Notes: a model not told the origin generated them from the sequence alone. Shown: positions 53,434-61,820, numbered from the stretch's first letter. The stretch: 64,000 nt of DNA from Halobiforma lacisalsi AJ5 (GCF_000226975.2 NZ_CP019285.1:372001-436000), one strand, 5' to 3'. Made by a program: numbers and translations.

Positions 53434-53450
53434 TATTTAGGCCAGCCTAA
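53434..53450 (-). promoter_or_regulatory. DtxR-like palindrome overlapping the ric TATA box
   Basis: TTAGGC-CA-GCCTAA (53437-53450) is a perfect 6-bp palindrome resembling DtxR/IdeR-family operators (TTAGG...CCTAA). Its right half overlaps the minus-strand TATA sequence CCTAAATAC, so a bound repressor would block transcription. It predicts iron control of ric. Confidence 0.7.
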
Positions 53451-53635
53451 ACGCGTAGCAGGGGCTACTGTCGGATGAGAGTAAGCTCCTGTCCCGAACA
53501 TCATCCCGTCGCGAGATAGCGGGAAATCGTTCGGTCACCGGCGCTCAGCGGCGGAGCGCCCTCCGAGAATGCCAGTCGTGATCGGTCGGTCCGACTCGAG
53601 TACGTTCGACCGAAACAATCGATTCCGTCCTGGCC

Positions 53636-53670
53636 GACGCACGACGCACGACGCACGACGCACGACGCAC
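53636..53670. repeat. Heptanucleotide tandem array (GACGCAC x5)
   Basis: Five exact copies of GACGCAC stand in the spacer after ric and before the next cupin gene, followed by a divergent unit. One of at least four heptanucleotide arrays in the window, each with a different unit. Confidence 0.85.
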
Positions 53671-53719
53671 GACGGAGCCAGGCGATGGATCCGATCGTCG
53701 ACGACCGATCGTCGAGCGC

Positions 53720-54073
53720 CTACAGCGGCGCGCCGACCAGCAGCAGTTTCGCGCGTTCGTCCCCACCGTTGCGGATCTGACGGCGCTGCTCGGAATCGAG
53801 CCGGATCGCCTCGTCGACCTCGAGGGACACCGTCTCGTCGACCTCGCCGTCGTCGAAGAGGTCGACCGCTACCTCGCCCTCGACCACGTAGTACACCTCC
53901 TCCTGGCCCGTCTCTGACTCGTCGTGGGGCTTCCCCTCGCCGCCGGGGGCGAGCTCGAGTACCGTGACGCCGACGTGGTCGGCGTCGAGTTCCTCCTTGA
54001 GGAACCACATGCCGCCGAACTCGTCGGGGACGACCGATTCCGGGTCGGTTTTGGCTGCGGTATCGTATCCCAT
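53720..54073 (-). CDS. Small cupin protein
   Basis: A 117-residue cupin: EFGGMWFLKEELDADHVGVT, then GKPHDESETGQEEVYYVVEG (motif 1 with the His and Glu ligands) and VDLFDDGEVDETVSLEVDEA before a basic end RRQIRNGGDERAKLLLVG. The second metal-ligand His of motif 2 is not obvious, so catalytic activity is uncertain. The frame is open upstream, but ATG 54073 follows the promoter palindrome at 54094-54107. Confidence 0.8.
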   Translation of the reverse strand: MGYDTAAKTDPESVVPDEFGGMWFLKEELDADHVGVTVLELAPGGEGKPHDESETGQEEVYYVVEGEVAVDLFDDGEVDETVSLEVDEAIRLDSEQRRQIRNGGDERAKLLLVGAPL

Positions 54074-54093
54074 ACACAATCGTTTCCGGTTTC

Positions 54094-54107
54094 CCCTATA
54101 AATAGGG
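54094..54107 (-). promoter_or_regulatory. Palindromic TATA region of the cupin gene
   Basis: CCCTAT-AA-ATAGGG is a 6-bp inverted repeat whose centre on the minus strand reads TATTTATAGG, i.e. the TATA box itself, 21-34 bases before ATG 54073. Just outside is GTAGGCTAC. Such an arrangement suggests a repressor covering the TATA box. Confidence 0.45.
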
Positions 54108-54111
54108 TAGG

Positions 54112-55080
54112 CTACCGGTCGAACGGAAACGCGGCGAACGACTTCGGCTTGCGATCGGGAACGACCTCGTCGGGGAGGACGTCCCAGCCGAGTTCGTCCT
54201 CGCCGGGCGTCGCGTCGGTCTCGAACCCGGGGTCCTCGGCCGGCGGACGCTGTCGGTACTCCGGCGGCGGCCCGTCGTGGGCGTAGACGCCCTCGGGGTG
54301 GTCGACGATCCAGACGTGCATCATGCAGGGGGTCCGACAGGGGAACGCGACGTCGGTGTCGGCGGTGACGTCGCCGCCAGCCTCGCGTGCGTAGACCTGC
54401 TGATAGAACCACCACGCGAACCGGCCCGGAAGCCCGGCGTGGTAGTGCCAGGGGGCACAGCGGGACGGATCGTTCGCGGGGGGCTCCTCGTGTCCTTTGC
54501 CGTGTCCGGAGGCGTCGCCGTGATCATCGCCGCCGACCGCGCCGTCCGCGTCGTAGATCGTCGGCGGTTCGACCCGCTCGCCGTCCCGGGTCGCGATGAA
54601 CATCACGCCGATCGAGCGCCACGAATCGTTGTCCACGAGCACCGCTTCGGGCCGCTCGGGGTCGACCACCCCCTCGTCGCCGATGTGCGCCGGGCTCAAC
54701 CAGTGGGACCACCCTTCACCCCCGCCGAACACGTCGAAGTAGGGCCTGAATCCCGCGTCGACCAACGCGCCGACGTCCGGATACTGGGTCTCGAGCGACG
54801 TGCGGACCGCTCGCTGCAGTTCCACGGTCTCCGGGTGGTCGTCAGTACAGCCCGCCGTACTCGAGTCCGCACAGTACCCCATACTCGGTTGCAGCGTCGC
54901 GTCGGGACAGCGTCCGTCGAACAGCGACCGCAGGTCCCCCCGGGACCCGGATCCGGATCCGGATCCGGACGCGCTGACCCGACCGCTGCCCGCGACGGAC
55001 AGCGCGACCGTGCCGGACACGGCCCGTAGCACCGTTCGGCGCGACAGCCTCGACTCGTCGATTTCGCCTGAATCGCTCAT
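54112..55080 (-). CDS. Tat-secreted protein of unknown function
   Basis: A 322-residue protein with a Tat signal (SRRTVLRAVSGTVALSVAG, cleavage near ASG at about residue 37), a Gly-Ser repeat and then a conserved exported domain with FDVFGGGEGWSHWLSPAHIG, RSIGVMFIATRDGERV, DPSRCAPWHYHAGLPGRFAW and CRTPCMMHVWIVDHPEGVY. Conserved His, Cys and Trp in the later motifs suggest a metal or heme-like site, but no known enzyme is recognised. The Gly-Ser stretch (near 54951-54975) is another short repeat. Confidence 0.78.
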   Translation of the reverse strand: MSDSGEIDESRLSRRTVLRAVSGTVALSVAGSGRVSASGSGSGSGSRGDLRSLFDGRCPDATLQPSMGYCADSSTAGCTDDHPETVELQRAVRTSLETQYPDVGALVDAGFRPYFDVFGGGEGWSHWLSPAHIGDEGVVDPERPEAVLVDNDSWRSIGVMFIATRDGERVEPPTIYDADGAVGGDDHGDASGHGKGHEEPPANDPSRCAPWHYHAGLPGRFAWWFYQQVYAREAGGDVTADTDVAFPCRTPCMMHVWIVDHPEGVYAHDGPPPEYRQRPPAEDPGFETDATPGEDELGWDVLPDEVVPDRKPKSFAAFPFDR

Positions 55081-55200
55081 GCCGGGGGCGTCTCCACCGA
55101 CCACCGTTGTAAACCATGTTTGCGGTCGACGTGACAGTGTTCGAGACCGACGCTTGACGCAAATCGAAAGGCGAGCCCGCGAGTTCCGCTGCCGCCGTCC

Positions 55201-56247
55201 TCACTCGAGGACGGCCCCGGTACCCGTCCGGTCGAGCGACTCGAGGTCGATCCGGCCGCCCGGCATCGGGACCCCGTCGTAGGGATCGTCGGCGAGCAGC
55301 AGGGAGCCGTCCAGGTCGGCGTAATCCAGCAGCGGCGCGAGGTGACAGGCCGCCGCGATCGAGGCGTTCGACTCGTTCATACAGCCACACATCACCTGCA
55401 GGCCGTGGGCGCGGGCGGTGTGGACGATCCGTCTGGCCTCCCGGAGACCACCGCATTTCATCAGTTTCAGGTTCGCAATGTCACAGCGGTCCGCAATCCG
55501 TGGCACGTCCTCGACCGTGATACAGGACTCGTCGGCCGCGATCGGCAGCGCAGCGCGCTCGTAGACGAACTTCAGCCCCTCCGGATCCTCGGCCGGAACC
55601 GGTTGTTCGACGAACTCGAGATCGTAGGCCGCGAGGGCGTCGATCTTGCGGACCGCTTCCCGCGGAGTCCAGGCTTCGTTGGCGTCGACGTACAGGCGGA
55701 CCTCGTCGGCCGGCGCGACATCCCGGATCGTCTCGACGATCTCGAGGTCGCGGTCCGTGCCGAGTTTGACCTTCAGCGTGGAGTGACCGCGCTCGAGGGC
55801 CGTTTCGGTCTTCTCCCGCATCGTCTCGGTGTCGTCGATCCCGATGGTGTAGGACGATTCGACGGTGTCGGCGGGATCGAGCCCCCAGTACTCGTACAGC
55901 GGCACCTCGAGTCGCTTCGCGACGAGGTCGTGGAGGGCGATGCTGACGGCACACCGGGCGGCCGGGTTTCGTTCGACAGCCTCGCGCAGTCGGCGCTCGA
56001 TGCGGTCGAGCCGGTGGGGGTCGCCGACCTCCTCGACGACCGCGAGCAGGTCCGGGAGGACGGCCTCGACGGTGGCCGCGGTTTCCCCGTAGTGTGCGGA
56101 AGGACCGGCTCCGCCGACGCCGACCGTCCCGTTCTCGTCCTCGATCCGGACGGTCACGACCTCCGTCTCCGTGGTCGTCCCCCGAGAGATCGTGAAGGGA
56201 AACTCCAGTGGGAGCCGCCGGCGGGTAAACGACGTCTCGAGGCTCAT
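55201..56247 (-). CDS. dgcA: Dipeptide epimerase / N-acyl-glutamate racemase (DgcA-type, enolase superfamily)
   Basis: A 348-residue muconate-lactonising-type enolase enzyme: KVKLG with catalytic Lys-x-Lys, VDANEAW, EQP and ADES as metal-ligand Asp-Glu-Asp positions, LKLMKCGGLREA with the second catalytic Lys, and LDGSLLLADDP near the end. Next to dgcN (4-base overlap) it fits the D-glutamate route in which DgcN acetylates D-Glu and DgcA racemises N-acetyl-D-Glu to the L-form. A muropeptide epimerase role is unlikely, since archaea lack peptidoglycan. Confidence 0.9.
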   Translation of the reverse strand: MSLETSFTRRRLPLEFPFTISRGTTTETEVVTVRIEDENGTVGVGGAGPSAHYGETAATVEAVLPDLLAVVEEVGDPHRLDRIERRLREAVERNPAARCAVSIALHDLVAKRLEVPLYEYWGLDPADTVESSYTIGIDDTETMREKTETALERGHSTLKVKLGTDRDLEIVETIRDVAPADEVRLYVDANEAWTPREAVRKIDALAAYDLEFVEQPVPAEDPEGLKFVYERAALPIAADESCITVEDVPRIADRCDIANLKLMKCGGLREARRIVHTARAHGLQVMCGCMNESNASIAAACHLAPLLDYADLDGSLLLADDPYDGVPMPGGRIDLESLDRTGTGAVLE

Positions 56248-57263
56248 TCGAACAGCACCTCGAGCACCTCGTCGGTGTCGTACCGGATGACGTCCGTCGC
56301 CGGGGCGTCGAGTTCCGCGGCGAACTCGTCGACGGCGTTCTCGGCGGCTTCCTCGTCGAGATCGGACGTGTTGAGCGCGCCGGCGACGACCTCGGCGTCG
56401 CTGATCGGCGCGGCGAGGCTCTCGTAGAGGTCGACGTATGTCGGGATCGACGGGAGGTCGAACGACTCGTAGCCGTGGACGACCTCGCGGCCCGCGTCGT
56501 GACAGAGCAACAGCCGGTCGGCCATCGAGCCGTGCAGGATGCCGCAGGTGACCGCCGAATATGCGGGGTGGATAATGCTTCCCTGTCCCTCGACGAGCAG
56601 ATAGTCGTGCTCGTCGCCTTTCTCGAGGATCATCTCCTCGACCGCGCCGGCCGTGAAGTCGCTGACGACGCGGTCGATCGGGTTCCCCCAGCCCTCGATC
56701 ATGATGCCGGTCTGCCCCGTCGGGATGACGCCGACGTCGTAGCCCGCTTCCCGGGCGTCGCGGGCCAGTTCCATCGTCGTCGTCATCTTGCCGACCGAGC
56801 AGTCGGTGCCGACGGTCAGAACGATCTCCGCGTCGACGTCGCCCGCCACGCCCTCGGCGACCGTCAGGTCGTCGTCGGGCTTGCGGACGTCCCGGAGTTC
56901 ACAGCCGTACTCGTCGGCCAGTTCGACGAACTCCTCGTCTTCCGAGAGGAAGTAGTGGAGACCGGAGATGACGTCACAGCCGTTCTCGAGTGCCGTTCGG
57001 ACGTCGTCGCGCCAGCTCTCGTCGAAGCCGCCGCCGATCGGTGCGATACCGATCAGCAGGGCGTCGACGGCGTCGGCCTCGAGGTCGTCCATCCCCTCGA
57101 CGATCGGGGCGTCCTGGACGTCGCCGACGTGGTCGGCAACGCGGTCGCCGGCGGCGTCCCGGTCGAGAACCGCGACGACGTCGTCGTCGGCGTACCGGAG
57201 CACGCCGAGGGCCGTCTTGGCCCGGTCGGGGAACTTCTCGTGAGCGAGTATCGCGATGCGCAT
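56244..57263 (-). CDS. dgcN: DUF1611 protein, DgcN-type D-glutamate N-acetyltransferase
   Basis: A 339-residue protein of DUF1611: MRIAILAHEKFPDRAKTALG, GHDV-like Rossmann part with VLDRDAAGDRV, then TVGTDCSVGKMTTTMELARD (P-loop-like), IPTGQTGIMIEGWG and EGQGSIIHPAYSAV. In bacteria DUF1611 DgcN acetylates D-glutamate, and dgcN is paired with dgcA, as here (4-base overlap, same strand). The frame is open far upstream (to 57596), but ATG 57263 begins the conserved part. Confidence 0.88.
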   Translation of the reverse strand: MRIAILAHEKFPDRAKTALGVLRYADDDVVAVLDRDAAGDRVADHVGDVQDAPIVEGMDDLEADAVDALLIGIAPIGGGFDESWRDDVRTALENGCDVISGLHYFLSEDEEFVELADEYGCELRDVRKPDDDLTVAEGVAGDVDAEIVLTVGTDCSVGKMTTTMELARDAREAGYDVGVIPTGQTGIMIEGWGNPIDRVVSDFTAGAVEEMILEKGDEHDYLLVEGQGSIIHPAYSAVTCGILHGSMADRLLLCHDAGREVVHGYESFDLPSIPTYVDLYESLAAPISDAEVVAGALNTSDLDEEAAENAVDEFAAELDAPATDVIRYDTDEVLEVLFE

Positions 57264-57408
57264 GGTGGCCACATGGATCAGGGGGTACTTAACAGCGCCG
57301 TCCGCGGATCGAAAGACCCGACGGCGTCGTGATGAACGTTCGACGAGAGGCGCGACGGCACCGCGACGAGGCGCCGACGAGAGGGGCGAACGGCGACCGA
57401 ATTGACGG

Positions 57409-58371
57409 CTACAGCACCCGCAGTTCCGTCGTCCAGAACGACCGGTAGGCGTCCTCGAGTGCCGACTCCGGATCGCCGGTCGCATCGACCGCGGCGGTCG
57501 CCGCGGGCGCGGGGTCGACTGTCGTTTCCTCGGCGAGGGTCTCGACGACGCCGCGCTGACCGGCGAGATAGAGCCGGTCGACGGCTCCATCGCCAACCTG
57601 CTCCCGGAGCGCCTCGCGGCACCGCTCGAGGTGGTCGTCGATCTGCTCGTCGCGGATGCGCTCGAACCGGGCCTGGGAGAAGCCGCCCTTGGAGTGGCTC
57701 CCCTTCACGTCGCTCTCGAACCCGTGGGTCTCGAGTCGCTCGTCGTCCTCGTAGATCCCGACCGCGAACAGATCGGTGCGGACGAGCGCGAGCGCGTGAC
57801 GACCCGTCGGGCGGAACCACTCCCGCTCGAGGTCGAACCGGTCGTCCCAGACGGGTTCCCGGTCGGGCAATACGGGCGGATCGAGCGTGACGGAGACGAG
57901 TCCGGCGTCGTCGACACAGAGCAGGCACGGCGCGGCGTCGTCGACCAGCGCCAGCCGTTCGCGACCGAGCACGTCCTCGAGGTCGCCGTCGATAGCCACC
58001 AGATCCGCGATACCGGGGCCGTCGTCGGCCCCGACGACAGCTGTCAGGGCACCCTCGGAGGCGGTCCGGAACGAACCCAGGCGATCGAGTACCTCCGCGA
58101 GCCGAGTCCCCCGGAGCCGTTCCCGCCGTCGAACCTCGAGCCCGGAGCCGTCGCCGTCGCTCTCCAGGCGCTCGAGTTCGCCTTCGAGCTGGGCGATCCG
58201 GTCCTCGAGCCGGTTGACCCGCTGTTCGGCCTCCTGTCTGGCGGTCGCCGCCTCGGCGCGTCGGTCGGATTCGGCCTCGTACTGGGCCTGCAACCGTTCG
58301 TTCTCCGCCTCGAGTTCGTCGATCCGCTCCTTCAACGACGCGCGTCCGAGCAACTCGTCGAGGTCGAGCAT
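57409..58371 (-). CDS. Vms1/Ankzf1-type peptidyl-tRNA hydrolase
   Basis: A 320-residue protein with an N-terminal coiled coil (about 10-75, rich in Glu, Arg and Gln) and a VLRF1/eRF1-like domain. The key motif is KGSHSKGGFSQARFER around residues 223-238, with Gln233 in the place of the catalytic Gln that releases peptidyl-tRNA from stalled ribosomes in eukaryotic Vms1. The preceding region has RHALALVRTDLFAVGIYED. It predicts a haloarchaeal ribosome-rescue factor. Next gene upstream is DUF5802, 29 bases away. Confidence 0.88.
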   Translation of the reverse strand: MLDLDELLGRASLKERIDELEAENERLQAQYEAESDRRAEAATARQEAEQRVNRLEDRIAQLEGELERLESDGDGSGLEVRRRERLRGTRLAEVLDRLGSFRTASEGALTAVVGADDGPGIADLVAIDGDLEDVLGRERLALVDDAAPCLLCVDDAGLVSVTLDPPVLPDREPVWDDRFDLEREWFRPTGRHALALVRTDLFAVGIYEDDERLETHGFESDVKGSHSKGGFSQARFERIRDEQIDDHLERCREALREQVGDGAVDRLYLAGQRGVVETLAEETTVDPAPAATAAVDATGDPESALEDAYRSFWTTELRVL

Positions 58372-58400
58372 TCGGACGAAAAGGCGAAGCGTGACTACTT

Positions 58401-58808
58401 CTAGGTACCGGCGTTCGGAAAGTCGTCGCCGCCCGACGGGTCGTCCGCCGATTCCACGCCCGGCGGCTGCCAGCCGCCGGCGAACGAGAGCAGTTGCTGT
58501 GCCCGCTCGCGACGCGCGAGGAAGACTTCGCGGAGGGAGGGCGGATTCCGCACGTCCGTCTCCTCGAGCATCGACTCGGGGACGGCGAGCGTGTTCGCGG
58601 GGACGCTCTCGTCGCCGTGGACCGGGAAGTGCCGGGACTCGAGTTTCATCACCAGCGGCGAATCGAGTCGCTCGAGCCCGTCGCCGGTGGCGTACACGTG
58701 CTCGTTGATGCGTTCGTGCTGGTCGCTGTGCATGAACGCACGGTCCTCGTCGGTCGGTGTCACGTAGAGGCGTCCGAGATAGTAGCTACGCGAGAATACC
58801 TCGAACAT
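58401..58808 (-). CDS. DUF5802 family protein
   Basis: A 135-residue haloarchaeal protein: MFEVFSRSYYLGRLYVTP, MHSDQHERINEHVYA, DSPLVMKLESRHFPVHGDES and a C-terminal Pro/Gly/Asp-rich tail. DUF5802 proteins are conserved in haloarchaea, function unknown. Same strand as the Vms1-like gene and 29 bases upstream, so probably one transcription unit. Confidence 0.8.
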   Translation of the reverse strand: MFEVFSRSYYLGRLYVTPTDEDRAFMHSDQHERINEHVYATGDGLERLDSPLVMKLESRHFPVHGDESVPANTLAVPESMLEETDVRNPPSLREVFLARRERAQQLLSFAGGWQPPGVESADDPSGGDDFPNAGT

Positions 58809-59052
58809 GGTAACTATACACATGGCCTCGAGCGGGATAACTATTTGCGAACAGATTTAAGCCGTATTGCATTCAGCGTCGTCCCGCGACGCCCTCGCAC
58901 TCGAGTTTCGCGGTCATCGGCGACGGGAACTCACGACCGACCCTCGAACCGAACCTGGACGAACAGCGGGCGATTGTGAGGGAGGGTTAAACGCTCGGAA
59001 CGGATCTCATACCGTAACGGACCGGAGTGAACTGTGCGAACGAATATTCGCA

Positions 59053-59059
59053 TTTTTAG
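59053..59059 (+). promoter_or_regulatory. TATA box of the secreted repeat protein gene
   Basis: TTTTTAG lies 25-31 bases before ATG 59084, so this start is favoured over the GTG at 59081. The 275-base spacer upstream otherwise shows AT-rich blocks and no gene. Confidence 0.55.
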
Positions 59060-59083
59060 TGGGTTCGGGCGAAAGGCCACGTG

Positions 59084-60034
59084 ATGATCCCGACTCGGAC
59101 GGTCGTCCTTCTCGCGGTCACCGTCGTCGGCCTCTCGATCGCCCCGGTTGCAGCCGGTGCGGTCGCGGGGGCGTTCGCCGACGTCGAGACCGAAACGGGG
59201 GCAGATGCGGCGCTGGCGTCGACGGATTCCGATACCGACCAGGCCGCCAATACGACAGTTGCGACGTTCATGCAGTCGAGCGCCGCCGACACGCAGCGGT
59301 CGGTCGAGGCCGAGATGTTCGACGCCGAGTACGAACGCTCCGACGACGAGGAGCGGACCGAACTGATCGCCAACCGTACCGACGACCTCGAGGACCGCCT
59401 CGCCCAGCTCGAGGCCGAGCGGGCCGAACTGCGAAACGGGAGCGACGAGAACCGCTCGACAGGCGAGTATCAGGCCCGGCTGGGGGAACTGACGGCGGAA
59501 ATCGCGGCGCTCGAGCGGGAGATCGATCGGACGAAACCACGAGCCGAGGCGGCCGGCCTGGGAAGTGACCGTCTCGAGACCCTCGAGAAGAACGCTTCGG
59601 GACTCGCCGATCCCGAGGTCAACGCGACGGCACGGAGCCTCGGTCTGGGAGCGTCCGGCGATACACCGGGTGGGGGACCGTCCGGGACCCCGGGCGAAGG
59701 GAACGGAACGCCACCGGGTCAGGCCGATAACTCGACGCCTGGCGCGGGTCCTGGCGGCCCACAGAACGGGACGGACGACGGCTCGACGCCGGGTCAATCC
59801 GGCGATACACCGGGCCAGAACGCAGCCGGAGGAACCGATCAGAACGATCAGAACGAGGGCGATGATGGCAACGAAAACGGCCAGCCCGCTCCGCCGGGAC
59901 AGAGCGACGACGGAGACGGCAGCGACCAGTCCGATTCTGCTCCGGGACAGAGCGACGACGGAAACGACAGCGACCAGTCCGATTCTGCTCCGGGACAGAA
60001 CGACGGCGGAGACGGCAGTACTCCCGGACAATAA
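59084..60034 (+). CDS. Secreted coiled-coil protein with PGQ repeats
   Basis: A 316-residue secreted protein. Signal-like N terminus (VVLLAVTVVGLSIAPVAAG), then an acidic coiled-coil region (about 95-155, LEAERAEL and LTAEIAALEREID), then about 130 residues of low complexity rich in Gly, Pro, Gln, Asp and Asn. Near the C terminus a 16-residue unit, of the type SDSAPGQSDDGNDSDQ, recurs (48-bp repeats, about 59890-60015). It resembles haloarchaeal proteins paired with ArsR-type regulators, such as the gene that follows. Likely a surface or matrix protein. Confidence 0.75.
   Translation: MIPTRTVVLLAVTVVGLSIAPVAAGAVAGAFADVETETGADAALASTDSDTDQAANTTVATFMQSSAADTQRSVEAEMFDAEYERSDDEERTELIANRTDDLEDRLAQLEAERAELRNGSDENRSTGEYQARLGELTAEIAALEREIDRTKPRAEAAGLGSDRLETLEKNASGLADPEVNATARSLGLGASGDTPGGGPSGTPGEGNGTPPGQADNSTPGAGPGGPQNGTDDGSTPGQSGDTPGQNAAGGTDQNDQNEGDDGNENGQPAPPGQSDDGDGSDQSDSAPGQSDDGNDSDQSDSAPGQNDGGDGSTPGQ
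59890..60015. repeat. 48-bp tandem repeats in the secreted protein gene
   Basis: Two to three copies of a 48-base unit (GGACAGAGCGACGACGGAG as anchor sequence) encode PGQSDDG... units. Copy number may vary. Confidence 0.65.
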
Positions 60035-60256
60035 CCGCTCCGCTCGCTCGCACGACGTCGATACCGACCCGACCGGGTCGACCGCGACCGTGCTGTACGA
60101 TCGATCCTGATTCTCGAACGCGACGGTAGACGAGCCGACGGTTGCCGGGAACCACCGCGAGGTGACCACGGACCCGGCTGCATCGGGCGGGCCGTTTTAA
60201 TCGATACCCGGGACGAGCAGACACCCTTTTCAGCGCCGATACCATACCCGCTGTCG

Positions 60257-60934
60257 ATGGACTCCGCCGCGTTGCTGGACTTGTTGGGAAACGAGAACCG
60301 GCGACGGATCCTTCGACTGCTCGCCCGGAAGCCCTGTTACGTTACCGAGATTTCCGACTACCTCGGCGTGAGTCCCAAGGCGGTCATCGAACACCTGCGG
60401 AAACTCGAGGAGGCGGGCCTGATCGAGAGCCGGATCGACGACCAGCGACGGAAGTACTTCCACATCGCGCGCAACGTCCGGCTCGAGGTCACCGTCTCCC
60501 CGTACGGATTCGCGAGCAAGAGTGCCTATCCGGCGAACAGTAGCTTCGACATCACGACCTGTCGGCACCTCTCGCTGGACGTTTCCCTCGAGCAGACCGA
60601 CGACCTCGACGAGTTGCTCGAGGTGCTCGACGACCTCGAACAGCTCGAGAACGAACTCTCGCTCGCCCAGCGGTGGGTTCAGGGGCGGCTCTGTGACGTC
60701 CTCGACCGGATCTCCGAGGCGGTCGACGCCGGTCCGGAGAGCCGAATCTACGCGGACCTGCTGACGAGCGTTCGCTCGGAGCCCAAATCGGTCGGCGAGC
60801 TGAGCGAGGACATCGATGCGCCCCGCGAGGTCGTCGCGGAACTGCTCGAGGTGATGGCCGACAACGGCGTCGTTCGGCGGACCGAGCGAGGCTGGGAGCT
60901 GACGCGAGAGGGGACGCGGTCCCAGCAGTCGTAG
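60257..60934 (+). CDS. ArsR-family regulator with a C-terminal second HTH
   Basis: A 225-residue regulator. N-terminal winged helix: LLDLLGNENRRRILRLLARK, SDYLGVSPKAVIEHLRKLEE, GLIESRIDDQRRKYFHI. A middle acidic helical region (LEQTDDLDELLEVLDDLEQL) is followed by a second HTH-like part (SVGELSEDIDAPREVVAELL, NGVVRRTERGWELT). It lies 222 bases after the secreted repeat protein gene on the same strand. A TTTTAATC element (about 60195-60202) is a possible promoter with a 30-base leader. Confidence 0.87.
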   Translation: MDSAALLDLLGNENRRRILRLLARKPCYVTEISDYLGVSPKAVIEHLRKLEEAGLIESRIDDQRRKYFHIARNVRLEVTVSPYGFASKSAYPANSSFDITTCRHLSLDVSLEQTDDLDELLEVLDDLEQLENELSLAQRWVQGRLCDVLDRISEAVDAGPESRIYADLLTSVRSEPKSVGELSEDIDAPREVVAELLEVMADNGVVRRTERGWELTREGTRSQQS

Positions 60935-60938
60935 GTCT

Positions 60939-61011
60939 GGATCGAGTCGGGCCAGGTCGAGTCAGGTCGGATCAAGCCGGGTCGGGTCACGTCGGGTCCG
61001 GTCCAGTCGGA
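60939..61011. repeat. Pentanucleotide-like degenerate array (GGTCG) in a spacer
   Basis: About fourteen 5-base units resembling GGTCG / GAGTC follow the ArsR gene. The array is degenerate and does not encode protein. It may be related in origin to the other simple-repeat arrays. Confidence 0.55.
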
Positions 61012-61049
61012 TTCGCCGTCATCAGCCCGGTCACTCCGTTCTCGAGGCT

Positions 61050-61706
61050 TCAGTCCACGTCACGGGAGAGTCCTGCCCGCAGGTCCCGCCCGAAGTAGTA
61101 GCCGATGACGGTCGTCGCCAGACCGGCCGTCGCGCCGACCGCGAGGAGGATTTGCGTGTTGCCAGCCACCGCGAGCAACGGGTCGGTCACGAGCGTTACC
61201 AGCCCGCTCGAGAGGACGCCGGCGGCGGCCATCTCGAGGTAGCGTCGCTTCGACGCCAGGAGGCCGACGAGGAACGCGACGGCGAACATCCCGATCAGCC
61301 GGCCAGCGACGGGGATAACCGTGCCGCCGGCGAGGAGACCGGTCCCGATCAGGAGGACCAGAGCGAGGAACGCTTTGGGCGAGAAGAGGTCACCGCGCGA
61401 GATCGGTCCGGGACGGGGGAGACTCGGGACGAAACGGGAGAGGACGGACGAACTATCGGAGTCGGTGGCCGGCTCCGCGGCCGACGGTCCGGGATCGAGT
61501 TCGGGTTCGGACCCAGTTTCGGAAGCCGATCCGAGCCCGGCACTCGAGGAGTCGTCGACGCCGCTCGCGCCGCCCGATTTCGTCTCCCCTCCCGTCCCCG
61601 TCTCCTCGAGCAATCGCTCCGTTTCCTCGAGGAGGTCGTCCGTCGAGCGGGGGGTCCCGGACTCCCGCTCGCGGCTCTCGGTCAGTTCGTCCGAGCGATC
61701 GCTCAT
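61050..61706 (-). CDS. Membrane protein with long disordered N terminus
   Basis: A 218-residue protein. The first 110 residues are hydrophilic, Ser/Glu/Thr-rich with a short helix (DDLLEETERLLEETG). The C-terminal half has four membrane helices (FLALVLLIGTGLLAGG, GRLIGMFAVAFLVGLLAS, MAAAGVLSSGLVTLV and QILLAVGATAGLATTVIG), ending in basic RDLRAGLSRDVD. No family recognised. ATG 61706 was chosen in a longer open frame. Confidence 0.72.
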   Translation of the reverse strand: MSDRSDELTESRERESGTPRSTDDLLEETERLLEETGTGGETKSGGASGVDDSSSAGLGSASETGSEPELDPGPSAAEPATDSDSSSVLSRFVPSLPRPGPISRGDLFSPKAFLALVLLIGTGLLAGGTVIPVAGRLIGMFAVAFLVGLLASKRRYLEMAAAGVLSSGLVTLVTDPLLAVAGNTQILLAVGATAGLATTVIGYYFGRDLRAGLSRDVD

Positions 61707-61813
61707 GGTCGAACGGACGCCCGCCGGGATCATGGGCCTTTCCCCGGGGAGCCAGCGCACGGGCCGTAGCCGCCGCGACGCTACCCTCCTTCGCGTCGTG
61801 ACGACGCGACCGG

Positions 61814-61820
61814 CGTTTTA
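61814..61820 (+). promoter_or_regulatory. TATA box deciding a GTG start at 61847
   Basis: TTTTATG (61815-61821, with the T-run starting at 61814) lies about 27 bases before GTG 61847. The ATG inside it (61820) is part of the promoter, not a start codon, even though it is in frame. Confidence 0.65.

Noticed and set aside
53636-53670. Short tandem repeats as a possible CRISPR array
   Set aside because: The units are 7 bases and directly adjacent, without spacers; no cas genes are present in the window.
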